Part shown: piece after piece, positions 45,576-55,714 of the stretch | Position numbering within the stretch: the stretch's first letter is position 1 | Layout: the number at the start of each line of letters is the position of its first letter | NCBI GenBank assembly: GCA_947359465.1 | Contig: OX375873.1 | Span: forward strand, 133,936,899-134,000,898 | Direction of reading: 5' to 3' | Length of the DNA: 64,000 nt | Origin: Metellina segmentata | Lineage: Eukaryota > Arthropoda > Arachnida > Araneae > Tetragnathidae | Position numbers and translations under genes: made by a program | The notes under the pieces: generated by a model | What the model was told of the DNA's origin: nothing | Database searches by the model: none | What the model saw: the letters and a program-made list of their open reading frames with translations, nothing else

Positions 45576-45845
45576 GTAAATCTGTCATGTCATGACCTCA
45601 AGTGTCCTTAAGTTGGCGTGATGTGGAAGTTTGGAGTGTGGGGTGTCTGCTCAGGTGTGACCTCTTCATTTGACCCTAGTTCAAAATTACATTGTGATTC
45701 TCTAATACGTCCTCTGATCTTTCCCTTCGGGATTGATCCCGAACATTTGTAACCAATAACATTTGTTATAATTAATAATTTGCAATGATTTGCAATAATT
45801 GCCAATAACATTTGTGTTGCTCCAATGCGATATTAATTAACTACC
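45576..45845 (+). repeat. SINE-1 body copy
   Basis: Starts GTAAATCTGTCATGTCATGA and ends CAATGCGATATTAATTAACT, with an extra AT-rich stretch (TTTGCAATAATTGCC) in the last part. Confidence 0.75.
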
Positions 45846-45849
45846 TTCC

Positions 45850-46685
45850 TGTCTTGTATTTGTCAGTTATGACCGTTGCTCCATAAAACCCAAACAGTCG
45901 ATATCTTTATTAACATTTTCCTATCATATTAAAAGATATCGAGAAAATGGAAACGTGCTTCTGAATGCATTTCCTATTGGTTAACTGGAAATGAAACCCT
46001 CCTCTTGTTACGGTTTGTTTGTTAACACTGAAAATCCCTCTTACAGGTTTACTCTAGGGAGATCTACTACTTCTTCCATACAGTGAAAATTAAAACAAAT
46101 TAAGAACTTTTAATTCGTTAAAAAATCATCGCAGTTAGCACACAGAATTAAAAAAAACCAGTGAAATTTTCATTAAAATAATTACAAATAACCAAAAATA
46201 ATAATAAATTAACTGGAAAAGAAATAATTTCACTTAAATTTTATATAAATTTTAAGATATCGTGTGCGTTGAAAAAATTTTCGGGCTGTACATTTTGGGA
46301 ATCAATCTCCCACTGCATCCATGTAATATCACGATCTGAATCGAGCGATTTGTTCAATCTGATAAGTTCTGGAAAAAGATATCACTGAGTCATCAAGTTC
46401 ACTAACAGGAATAAAGCGCCTTCGAAGCCACTAATGACCATTCTTTCTAGTTTTTTCGAAGTTTGTGGAAAAGATGTGTTGAGCAGCTGCGGATAAGCTG
46501 GGTGTGTCGCTAGAGTTTGATGTCGTTGGCTAGACGCACTGTTAAAACAAACCCTTGGATTGAGTCTCGTTAATGCAATCCACCTTGCCTTAAAAGAATT
46601 TTTAAATTCAGCCTATATTTTAAGAACTAGGAGTGAAGTGAAATAGCAAACCACGAATCAGCAACGAGGCAGTTACGCATTCAAC
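45850..46685. other. Intronic DNA, nothing recognised
   Basis: A SINE-3-like terminus (CCGTTGCTCCATAAAACCC) sits at 45873-45892; otherwise nothing. Confidence 0.35.
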
Positions 46686-46689
46686 ATAT

Positions 46690-46825
46690 GCACAAATCAT
46701 TTTAAGAATTGATGCAACGATAAAAAGGTTGGTTGCATGGGTCTTGTGACACAAAGGCCAACCACACAAGAGACAAATAATGTCAAATAATGGACATACA
46801 CCAGGACAGTTTTCCTGACTTAGAA
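46690..46825 (-). repeat. SINE-3 decayed copy
   Basis: The complement reads CCTGGTGTATGTCCATTATT, GACATTATTTGTCTC and GGCCTTTGTGTCACAAGACC, matching the SINE-3 body and end loosely. Confidence 0.4.
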
Positions 46826-46829
46826 GAAT

Positions 46830-47470
46830 GCAATCCACCCAGAGGAAGGAAGCAACAATGAAAAGAAAGTATTTCGAATAAATTTCAGAGGTTTTTCGGC
46901 ATTTCTAGTAATTTGTATAGTAGATAAGTTTCTGAATTTACGTCTCACTGGGAGAGCCACAGTTGCCAATCTGCAATTCTACCAACTGGATATCGCGACT
47001 CCCGTAATTTGTCAGGAAAACCTTATGTTTGGGCATTCGAAATTTGCACAAACATACAATATTCGCTTCTCTTTATTTACTCTCCTTTACTCGTGGATCT
47101 AAAAGAAAGGTTAAAAGACTTACTTGTATAATAAATACTGGAAGGATGAGTTAAAATCAAGCAGGTGGTTCTTGTCAACACTCTAAATCTAATTGCATGA
47201 TATGGATATGATCGAAATAACATTAATATAGTTCTTAACATACGATAAAAAAAATAGGTATAATCACGAACTAAATATCAGTCCTTCTTCAAGCGTTCTA
47301 TTAAGCTGCAACAATAGAGTTATTAAAATCAATATATTTTACAGATAAAGAACTGCTTTATAAAAAACAAAATCAGCTTTTCAATTGAATTTCACTGTCC
47401 AGGATCAATCTTGCACATCCTACTTGAAAGTCTCTCGCACATTCCAAAAGTTTTTCAGACCCTTTTATTT
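46830..47470. other. Intronic DNA, nothing recognised
   Basis: No gene or shared repeat seen. Confidence 0.4.
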
Positions 47471-47472
47471 AA

Positions 47473-47909
47473 CCCTAAAAGTAGTTTCAAAGAGATATCT
47501 CGTTCATCAAGATCTGATCAATTTTGCTAATGACGAGCTATCGCGTTTCCAAGATATTCCCGACTTTTTGAAGAAGACAAGATCGAGATCTGGTCTGTTT
47601 CCTTCTAATGACGAGATGTCTCATTTACCAAGATCTGATCAGTGTTTTAATGACATGACATCTCATCCATCAAGATCTGCTCAGTTTTCTACTAATGACG
47701 ATATTCCTCGTTTATAGAGATCTGGTCAGTATTCTTCTAATGAAGAAGTATCTCGTCCATCGAGATCTGGTCAGTTTTTTACTAATGACGAGATGCCTCG
47801 TTTATAGAGATCTGGTCAGTATTCTTCTAATGTAAAAGTATCTCGTCCATCAAGATCTAGTTAGTTTTTCTAATCTCGAGATTCTTCGTCGAGACAGCCA
47901 CCAGGAAAG
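47473..47909. mobile_element. piggyBac-like MITE, longest single copy
   Basis: TTAA at 47469-47472 and 47910-47913. The ends are CCCTAAAAGTAGTTTC and GAGACAGCCACCAGGAAAG. About ten 43-44-bp units are visible (AATGACGAGATGTCTC, CCATCAAGATCTG, TCAGTTTTC...). The 437-bp length against about 200 bp in other copies shows growth or shrinkage of the repeat core. Confidence 0.75.
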
Positions 47910-47913
47910 TTAA

Positions 47914-48430
47914 CTACTCTATGACAACGACCCAGATCTTAACAACGACCGTTTAAACTCAATTAATGAGCTGTCTGAGTGAGGGATCATAAAGTGATAA
48001 AACCATCATTATAAAGATATAATGCATCAGAAGGTCAAGCTCTGACGTAGCGACCGGTTTTCACTTAATCGTCGCTCCTTAAGACCAATTAAATTCGAAT
48101 ATTTGAAAGATGGAGTAGTCAGCGAGTTTTGCCGTAGCGAGAGTTTTTGAGCGGGTGCGCTCTAACTCCAAAATGACTTGATTGCTGAATAGCTGTACGT
48201 TGTTGGAGGTGGGGCGAGCAAGGAAGTAGGATCCAATCCGGTGGTCTGGTGGAATCACATAACGAAAGAGCTTTAAACTTGTGCCAGGATGTTAAAATGC
48301 AAGGAAATCAGAAAAATGGGCGAAGTTTGAATGGCCGCACACATAAAAAGTGAGCAACTTATATAAGAATTACGTACGAACGTAAAGTTACAGTTAAAAA
48401 TTTATTTGGTGTTTAAGGGGTTAAGTATCG
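47914..48430. other. Intronic DNA, nothing recognised
   Basis: No gene or shared repeat seen. Confidence 0.4.
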
Positions 48431-48433
48431 GGT

Positions 48434-48815
48434 TTATGATGGCTCTGGGCCTTTTACAATTTCTCCGACGAAAGACATATCTGGGGATTTTTGAAGGGTT
48501 TCAAGTGATCGAATATGGGTTTTAGCTGCATATCCCCACGCATGACTGGCAAAGCGGATTACTGGTCTAAGCATGGTAAAGATAGAGTTTATCACTCTGT
48601 TGTAATTTTTTACCGCAAGAAGGGGAAATGAGCTATTGGGGAATAAAAGAATAGAATTAAAGCAGAAAAGGATGACTTGGGTATTCTGGGATTCCGACAG
48701 CAAGGTTTGCAAAAGCCGGTAATCCCCATGGGAAAGGAAAATATCACTAGAGTACCTCAGGTTCAAGGAGCCTGTACACACCTGAATAAGATGTTCCCCC
48801 GAGGGCTTTTGACAT
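48434..48815 (-). pseudogene. LINE reverse-transcriptase C-terminal fragment
   Basis: The minus-strand frame contains YNRVINSIFTMLRPVIRFAS, HAWGYAAKTHIRSLETLQKS. The pattern RPVxxxAxxxWGxAAxxHIxxLxxxQ is the thumb region that follows the YxDD core in Jockey/CR1-type LINE reverse transcriptases. No YADD core, endonuclease or intact frame is present. The upstream 200 bp are shared with 8926-9115. It is a dead 5'-truncated copy. Confidence 0.65.
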
Positions 48816-48899
48816 TTTAGAAACACCCTTAGACTTGGAAGGTAGCCACCTCCATTGGTTCGCCTAAAACAGAAACCAAACAAGCAAAAAGACAACACA

Positions 48900-49588
48900 T
48901 CGCATCAAATCCCACCTCTTCTGTGAGTCGTCGTAGCGATAGTAAAAAAATATCCCAAATCCGCCTAGCGCGCTTATTTATGTTTTGTTTTCCTTGCTAA
49001 CTGCACACGGACGTGACCGGGGTCCCCTTTTCATTCACAAATCTTCTCACCCGCGCGTTGGCATCGGGACTCCTTATCGTCCGCTGGGGAGAGAGGTTCA
49101 ACGCGCTCTCTGGACGCAAGCGTTGACTCATCTGCGGAGCGCAAGGACGACAGCTGTGACTCAAAGAGAACTCCGTCTGTGTGTGTGTGTATTCTAACGA
49201 GCCAGACGTTATTACAGGAAAAAGATAATCGCGCTTCACGAGTGTCGAGGCCATCCGTTATGGTGTGCCTGGCGGGATGTAAAGAACTCACAAATATCGC
49301 GTGTGGACGAACTAAACCCGTTCATTGTCTCGTGCGCCTTGGGCCCCTTATTAAATGGACACGAGGAACTATTAAAACAATCGTGGATGCGTGAGGGAGT
49401 TTGTTCATGTTGAACACCTGTCATGTTTCGTTGGTGGTCGTTTGGTTAGGTTCTATACTGCCAGGGCCATCTTTGACCAAATGCCGCCAAATTGGTATAC
49501 TGGTGAAAACGCTTGTCTACCACCCAGTATGTCGGGGGGGGGTTTGAATCCCTCTTTGAGTAAATATTGAAAGAGAAACTGGTCTAAG
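48900..49588. other. GC-richer intronic segment
   Basis: 49010-49360 is GC- and CpG-richer than its surroundings, with overlapping open frames on both strands but no domain. A (GT)n run lies at 49177-49189. It could be a regulatory island or an unrecognised repeat. Confidence 0.35.
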
Positions 49589-49596
49589 CCTGTGAT

Positions 49597-50091
49597 TAGG
49601 GTTGCCGAATTTCTCTGAGACAATTCCGCGACATAATGCGCAAAACTGAAGTGTTGATACTGTCACTTTAAGTGCAAAAGGTCGTATGTCTAAAAGCTGC
49701 ATTTTTCAGGAAAGCAACAAGAAACGAGTTTTTTCTTTATGATTTGATTCTATTAAAAAATACTTTGGGTATGGATCAGCTGAAGACAAGAGATTTTGCC
49801 ACCAGACGGAAATCAAAAAATGCCACATACAGCAATAATAAAAGAAAAAAATAGAATTTTTAACATACGATCTTTTGCACTTAGAGTGACGATGTATAGT
49901 ATTGGCTTGGGATAGTAGGGGGAACTGACGTTTCATGGACACGAAGTCTTGTGCGATAGAAAGAATTATTTTGGAGTGTAGGTGATATGGGTCGATAGCT
50001 TTCTCTGAAATTCCGGAACAGTTTAACAATTAACCCGGATTCTGGACAGCAACTTCAATTCCAAGACAATCCGCGACGGTTGGCAACCTTA
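49597..50091. mobile_element. hAT-type MITE with 8-bp target duplication
   Basis: Ends TAGGGTTGCC and its near-complement GGCAACCTTA are flanked by CCTGTGAT at 49589-49596 and again at 50092-50099. Inside, TGTCACTTTAAGTGCAAAAG (49661) is mirrored by CTTTTGCACTTAGAGTGACG (about 49871), so subterminal arms pair as well. No transposase. An exact 8-bp duplication with TAGGG-type ends is diagnostic of hAT. Confidence 0.85.
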
Positions 50092-50099
50092 CCTGTGAT

Positions 50100-50940
50100 A
50101 AAAGTTTACGAACAAAAAACATCGATCATTTACAAGTCTTACATCGAAGTTTCTCTAAAAAGGGATAAAACTTCGTATCTTTATAAGATGAAAGGTTACA
50201 ACCATTACAAAATGAGTTCATGTCACGCACAATTGGCATTTTCTTTTAATTTCTACTAGTCTTACACATAGGTGGAGCTTTCACCAGATCGTTAGCTAAG
50301 GCGTATTCTCTTTTTTTACAAGCTGTGAAAGTTCATTATGTCTATTTTAAAACGATTAATAGGAACTCTTGGAAGTTGATGACAGGGCTGGACTAACGTC
50401 TGCCACCAGTAAGCTGATCTAAAAGCTGCTGCCACTTATTCTCTTTGTAACAGACTGAGAACAATTTACTACGAGTAAACAGATCGTCACAGCGATCAAG
50501 GGAAGTTCCACTTTTAAGCCTTCCTAATGAATTAAATTGTTTTGCTCTAGTACGAGGTTGATTAAAATTACTTTACCTAATGAATTAAAAACGTAGAAAT
50601 GAAAATGGCGAAATTAAGAGTTAATTCAAGACATACATTTGAATCTACTTTATTGTGAATCGTGAATTAAATATGGGCCTTCTTTCCGTCAGCCTCTTTC
50701 ATGGATTCCCAACAATTCAAAATCTGTAGATTTGAAAACTTTCGAAATTCCCCGTAGATGGAACATGATTGAAGCATCGTCGTGCTTGTCAATTCCATGT
50801 TTGGTCTTTATGGTTGTGATTTGTGTTGCAGAGACAAAAGCATATCATAGCCAATCGATTGATGGATCCTATCATTGTGTAGTTAGGTATCACAGCATAC
50901 GGATACTTCGCAGCATGCGAGTCGGTGGGACGAGGATGTC
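50100..50940. other. Intronic DNA, nothing recognised
   Basis: A 38-bp scrap of SINE-2 tail (TTGCTCTAGTACGAGGTTGA) lies at about 50539-50577; otherwise nothing. Confidence 0.4.
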
Positions 50941-50944
50941 GTAA

Positions 50945-51078
50945 GTAAGTAATGGTCATACACACGCAAAAAACGTTTTACCGACATTGAAGAGAAGAAT
51001 TTACCCAGGGTGAAGTTGAACCTGCGCCGCCTACAACTCAAAGGTTGCTAGCGCATTGGTCGTCTGAAAGAGTTGGCA
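50945..51078 (-). repeat. SINE-3 partial copy
   Basis: The complement has GACCAATGCGCTAGCAACCT, TTGAGTTGTAGGCGGCGCAG, CCTGGGTAAATTCTTCTCTT and GTGTGTATGACCATTACTT. Confidence 0.6.
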
Positions 51079-51299
51079 ATACAGATCTTCTCAGCAAACC
51101 ATAAATTATAAAAAAAAATATGTTTTTTGTTTTGTCGTTAAGTGTGCCAATGTGACAAGCATGAATGTATATTTTCAAGCATCCCCTGTCGAGATGGGAT
51201 GATTACGGAAACATATAGTTTGGGTTATTGCATATGTAGTCACTTGAATGTAAATCCTCGTGTTGTGTCTGAAAGTGTCTCTTTTTTGTCCGTCCGCAG

Positions 51300-51586
51300 C
51301 ATCAAGTACTGGCCTTACAGCATGTCGAAGCACCTGGCCCGAGCCGAGTTGATGAGGGCCTTCAAGGCGTGGAGCGACGTGTCCCAGCTCAACTTCAACG
51401 AGGTGAATTCCCTGAGCGCGGACATCGTGGTGTCGTTCGAGCGGGGCAAGCACGGGGACGGTTACGCGTTCGACGGCAAGGGGGTGGTCCTGGCCCATGC
51501 GTTCTTCCCCGGGGAAGGCATCGGGGGCGACGCACACTTCGACGCTGAAGAACCCTGGGTGGCCCGGGAGTCGCCTGGAATTGACG
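51300..51586 (+). CDS. Mmp2: Matrix metalloproteinase, exon 3 (first half of catalytic domain)
   Basis: Residues 143-238. After IKYWPYSMSKHLARAELMRA and FKAWSDVSQLNF comes HGDGYAFDG, LAHAFFPGEGIGGDAHFD and EEPW. By family alignment His194, Asp196, His209 and His222 bind the structural zinc, and Asp201, Asp224 and Glu227 bind structural calcium; all are present. PGEGxGGDAHFD is the form seen in insect Mmp2 and membrane-type MMPs. The acceptor TTTTTTGTCCGTCCGCAG and donor GACG|GTAAGC give phases 2 and 1. The next exon, which must carry the HExxHxxGxxH zinc helix and Met-turn, does not appear before 64000. Without it no activity can be claimed from this window, but nothing suggests a broken gene. 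Confidence 0.93.
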
Positions 51587-51648
51587 GTAAGCGAACCTTT
51601 TCTATTGACACACGACATTTTACTTAAAAAAAGGGTATTTTATGTTAA

Positions 51649-52080
51649 CCCTACAAGTGGTTTCGGCGTGATATCTCGTCCATCAAGATCTTACCTACAC
51701 TCGAGGTCCTCCCCAGCACTTATTGCAAATCTGATATACTCCAAGACGGGGTGACAAGGAGGGGTGTGTACTTCCCTTTAAGAAGAAAGAAGAAGAATCA
51801 AGATCTTACTAATTTTGCTAATCATAAGATAACTATGCAGTCAAAGTCCTTCATAGTGGCTGGATCGGCATTAACGAAACTGACCAGATCTTGATGGAAG
51901 AGACATCACGTCGTTAGTGAAAAAAAAAATGACCAGATCAGGACCTTGCCGATTTCTTACCACGACAAATCTTGATCTCGTTGTCATATGAAATCGGCAA
52001 TGTTCTTATGACGAGATAGTGTCTCACCATCAGCAAAATTGGTCAAATCTCAATAAGCGAGCTGTCGCGTCGAATCCACT
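51649..52080. mobile_element. piggyBac-like MITE with a retroposon inside
   Basis: TTAA at 51645-51648 then CCCTACAAGTGGTTTCGGCG. After several units it ends GAATCCACTCGGAGGG, followed by TTAA at 52087-52090 (right end at about 52086). A 102-bp insertion at 51695-51796 interrupts the first unit. Both ends begin with the AAGTGGTTTCG-type sequence, so this is an inverted-end copy rather than left/right-different as elsewhere. Confidence 0.55.
51695..51796 (+). mobile_element. Short retroposon with 13-bp target duplication
   Basis: ATCAAGATCTTAC occurs at 51682-51694 and 51797-51809, flanking 102 bp that ends in an A-rich AAGAAGAAAGAAGAAGA tail. The duplication length and A-rich 3' end suggest target-primed reverse transcription. 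The inserted text matches nothing else in the window. Confidence 0.6.
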
Positions 52081-52086
52081 CGGAGG

Positions 52087-52402
52087 GTTAAGATTTTGTC
52101 GATATTTTATGATGGCGAGATCGTGAACTGGTCAGTTTTGCCAATGACGAGATATCTCGTCCATCAATATTTCGTTGGTTTTGCTAATGACGAGATATCT
52201 CGTCCATCAAGATCTGGTTGGTTTTGCCTATGACGAGATATCTCGTCCATGCAGATCTGGTCAGTTTTTCTTTTGACGAGGTATAACGTCCGTCAAGATC
52301 TGGTCAGTTTTGCTAATGACGAGATATCTCGTCCATCAAGATCTGGTTGGTTTTGCTAATGACAAGTTATTCTCCATCGAGACAACCAGCAGGAGGGTGA
52401 AA
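52087..52402 (+). repeat. 43-bp minisatellite of piggyBac-like MITE origin
   Basis: Six units start at 52146, 52189, 52232, 52275, 52318 and 52361, an exact 43-bp period. Each is GACGAGATATCTCGTC (16-bp perfect palindrome), then CATCAAGATCTGGT and YRGTTTTGCTAAT, with few changes. The array ends CGAGACAACCAGCAGGAGGG at about 52397, the usual MITE terminus, followed by TGAA instead of TTAA. Confidence 0.85.
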
Positions 52403-52820
52403 CTCAGTTCAATCTAAAGCTAGTAACAAACAAATTTTCCACTAGAGATAACCAAAATATGACTGATCAAACAAAGTTATGAGGTGCAACCATTGAAGAA
52501 TTCTGGTAGGATCAATTAGTACCCTTGAGAGAACAACTTGTAATACAACCAACTATTTTTCAAAGAGACACTACCTACAAAAACCTTTGAAGAACATGTT
52601 AACATTTAAATCGATTACTTTAATTGAAACAAGTACTATTAATAATTGAAAGAGGTCATTGAAGTGTCTTCTGCAGTAAAATAATAGTAAAGGAAATAAA
52701 AATTATAGGCATACCGATGGCTTACATATATTTCTTGATGAATATAGAAAATCTTCTCTGCTCGGCGGCTCATCGATTACATGACTTTTTTCATAAAACC
52801 GGTAGTCTAATAACTTGAAA
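52403..52820. other. Intronic DNA, nothing recognised
   Basis: No gene or shared repeat seen. Confidence 0.4.
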
Positions 52821-53223
52821 CCCCGGAAGCAGAAAGTGCTTAAAACTACGACGTACGTCGCAGAACAAAGTCTTTGCAGAACAATTTTCGCTTAATTTTA
52901 TCAAAATTTTGCCCTAATTTTATCAAAATTTTGGCCGTTTTTTTTAATCATAAGTTACGTTCTACAGTGCAAAGCGCGCTCCTTGCCACACCTTTTGTTA
53001 TTTTCAGCTACGGAACAACCTCCCTACACCGCCCAAATGACCACAAACACTTTATAAATAACACATCTTCTATGTCAATGACACAATACTTCAAAAGTGA
53101 TCGACAGAATTGCAAATTCTGAAAGTATGCCTTGGTTTTAAATAAAGTAAGAGTGAATTAATTTTGATGTTTTATTTTAAACATGAAAACATATTTAGCC
53201 GATAATTGTGTTTTACGTCTGTT
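52821..53223. repeat. Dispersed repeat R1, second copy
   Basis: Same text and orientation as 12891-13268, with a small internal duplication (CAGAACAA... and TTTTATCAAAATTTT twice) that accounts for the extra length. Confidence 0.8.
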
Positions 53224-53303
53224 ACGAAGTTCTAAAATCCTGTTATTTTTTCGTGTGAAAGCACATAACATCCACACTCTCCTATTCAATGTTGTATGAT
53301 AAA

Positions 53304-54237
53304 TAGGGCAACTTTTTGTAACAAATGCAACTTTTTTTCACACGTTCTACGCTGTATGTAAAGTACTAAAAACAAAATGGATTGTAATGTAAGTGAGGTA
53401 TAACCGCAACATAAATGCAACTTTCTACATAAATGCAACTTTCTACATAAATGCAACTTTCTACATAAATGCAACTTTCTACATAAATGCAACGTTTTGC
53501 ATAGTTGCAACTTTTTACAATTTAACTTAAAATTAATTAATATGAAATTACCATTTCATTTTTTGCCCTCTGAATCAACCCTTCTATCACGTGTCTGATC
53601 TTGCGGACGCCGAAATATTGCGGATCAAACAAGAAGTTCATGGAAAGAAGGCATTCGTTCTAACAGACGAAAATTAAATAAATAGCAAGAAGTACTTTAA
53701 CACATTGTTTGGCACTCATGATAATCCAGAGCAAACTTGCATTATCGACTGCAGAGTTTGCGAGGTGAGTTTCGATCATCAATATGTTGTTTCCTTGTAG
53801 ATGACATTTTAATATATCTGAATGTTGAGCGAAAGGATTTTGCGCTTCTGATATCCGATACAGTATATTATACGACTGCGGCTGCAATCACACTCAAGGT
53901 GCTTCATCCGTGATTGCTCCAAGTTACTTAAGTGGTACACTTGTTTCACAACTGCAGAAAAAGCCCAATGCAACAATATCAGAAAACATCAGTCTCTATT
54001 GAGTGCAGGTTTTCAATGCTAAAGAAATTACTGACCAAGGATATGCCATTCAACGACATCAACGTTCTGTATTTAATGATGTACAATTAAATTTTGAATT
54101 ATTTCTTTTTTTTACTAATATTTTATTTTAGATTTTAGTGTATCAAAAATAAATGCAACTTTATTTTCATAAATGTAACTTTAGGGAATGATAAGTGAAA
54201 CTTTTCCCATTTTTGCTGCAACAAAAAAGTTGCCCTA
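53304..54237 (+). mobile_element. hAT element, decayed, with exact 8-bp duplication
   Basis: Ends TAGGGCAACTTTTTGT and ACAAAAAAGTTGCCCTA are inverted repeats, flanked by ATGATAAA at 53296-53303 and 54238-54245. An 18-bp tandem (ATAAATGCAACTTTCTAC) built from the terminal sequence occupies about 53410-53490, and similar scattered copies occur near 54150-54185. A hAT C-terminal remnant lies near the right end. Confidence 0.9.
53990..54090 (+). pseudogene. hAT transposase C-terminal (dimerisation) remnant
   Basis: A + strand frame reads VSIECRFSMLKKLLTKDMPF, NDINVLYLMMYN and stops. The pattern SxExxFSxLKxLLTKDxxF...N(V/I) is typical of the hAT dimerisation domain. The upstream coding sequence to about 53570 is riddled with stops. 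Confidence 0.6.
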
Positions 54238-54245
54238 ATGATAAA

Positions 54246-54730
54246 TTAATAAAATAATCCGTTTCTTTACGCACGACGTACGAGTGGGTTCGAAGATAGG
54301 CTAATTGCCAACTGCGGCGTAGATAATTTGGGAATTAGTCTCCCCAACACGGGCCATACCAACACAAAGTCTCCCAATCCTTCAGACTTTTAAGAGCATG
54401 CTAAGTGCTTGGCACTTACCACTGGCAGAAGGATTCAACTGATACTTAAAAGAGATAAAAGTGTCGTCAACACCTATCTGTCTTGAGTTAGCATGATGGG
54501 TTGGAGACGGAGATCACGTCCGAATTTTTTTAGTTCTCCTAACTGTTCATTAAACTCGGACCATGTGGAAGAGGATGAACTCCAGTTATCTTGTAAATGT
54601 TGGCAATTATATTAAGATAGAGTCATATGTGTATATAAATACGTTCAAAAGTTTCGGGTCACTGAACGTAGAATCTTATTCCGTTGGTTTTTCCTACAGC
54701 TTACTGTCCAGTGTTTTTTTTAAAGTATTT
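54246..54730. other. Intronic DNA, nothing recognised
   Basis: No gene or shared repeat seen. Confidence 0.4.
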
Positions 54731-54732
54731 TT

Positions 54733-54785
54733 TTACTTTTTTGCTAATCCGCTTCTTTACCAACTGAGCTACCGTGGCGCTTGCT
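54733..54785 (-). repeat. SINE-1 head A fragment, close to a tRNA 5' half
   Basis: The complement reads GCGCCACGGTAGCTCAGTTG then GTAAAGAAGCGGATTAGCAA. GTAGCTCAGTTGGTA is a canonical tRNA D-arm/box A, so this fragment preserves the ancestral form of head A better than the full copies. Confidence 0.6.
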
Positions 54786-54789
54786 TGGC

Positions 54790-55430
54790 CTTGGAGATAT
54801 ATCTATGACTGTGAACAAGAAATCAGTTTTTGGTAGGTGACACCAGAATTGGCAAAAATCGACTGCTTTTCAGGAAAACACTTAAATTATAATTTAAGGA
54901 ATACCTTGTACCTATGGAGCATTCTTATTGCATCGTTTATTGCCATTTGAAAATTAACGAATATTTTCTATGCTTCCGGCACTTACCGATACATTTTCCC
55001 AACTTTATGACAGTTACCTTTTTTTCTCTCCCTCGTTGTTGTCTTCTGATTGGCCCAGCTTGACTAAATATGACCCTCGCGACATAAAACCCCAAAGCAG
55101 CCAACCAACCCAAATTTATGAGCGTTGCTCTCCATTGATTCTAGTAATCCTCTTACGCTTGGAGGAAATTTTTACTGAATTTCCCTTTGGTAAATTCGGA
55201 AGGGATCGCATTTCAACTTTAAAGATCAAGATGAATGCAGGCAAGGAAGAATACAGAAAGACGAAAAGCAGTTCTCTTTCACCTTTGCGTGATGATACTG
55301 ACGAAGAAAGAGAAATGCCTCTAATTGATTCCCTCACCCTGTGTTTATAAATAATAAAATCTCGTCCAGTCTATTACAAAGCCTTTTCCAATCCCATCAG
55401 CCAACAGAAAGAACTCTCTGTCAGCCTGAG
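54790..55430. other. Intronic DNA; SINE-3 end at 55040-55105
   Basis: GTTGTCTTCTGATTGGCCCA then ATGACCCTCGCGACATAAAA and CCAACCAACC is a SINE-3 3' end. The open frame over 54970-55350 (126 codons) crosses it and has no recognisable domain. Confidence 0.45.
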
Positions 55431-55434
55431 GACC

Positions 55435-55712
55435 GCCCGCTTGGAGGAGTTGCGAATTAGGTTGCGAGTTCAAAACTCGATCCAACCATATGGGAGCTAG
55501 TACACGTTCAATTTGTCGTGATATCTTAAATGCTCTCTCATTAAAGTGGTGTGGAAGTTTGAAAATGGGTATGACAACTCATATGTTGACCTCGTCATCT
55601 GACCGGGGTTCAAAATGAGAGGTTTTGTCTTCGAACCCTTGAGGGATTGATCCCGGACCTTCGTGAATAGCGTTGAGTTGCTCCAGTGTGATACTAATTC
55701 AACTACTTAACG
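55435..55712 (+). repeat. SINE-1 copy
   Basis: Head A remnant (GGTTGCGAGTTCAAAACTCG) through to CAGTGTGATACTAATTCAAC. Confidence 0.75.
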
Positions 55713-55714
55713 AC

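Larger units (their letters stand above)
34331..51299 (+). other. MMP intron 2 (17.0 kb)
   Basis: GTAAGA donor and TTTTTTGTCCGTCCGCAG acceptor, phase 2. It holds many SINEs, the nested Mutator/CACTA-like locus, piggyBac-like MITEs, a LINE fragment and a hAT element. Confidence 0.85.

Noticed and set aside
13412..52402. CRISPR-like reading of the regularly spaced palindromic units
   Set aside because: The units are contiguous 43-bp tandem repeats without unique spacers, in a eukaryotic intron with TTAA-bounded transposon ends.
53286..53510. Repetitive minus-strand peptide (LCRKLH repeats)
   Set aside because: It is the translation of the 18-bp minisatellite in the hAT element, not a protein.
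54970..55350. 126-codon plus-strand frame
   Set aside because: Crosses a SINE-3 3' end and has no domain.
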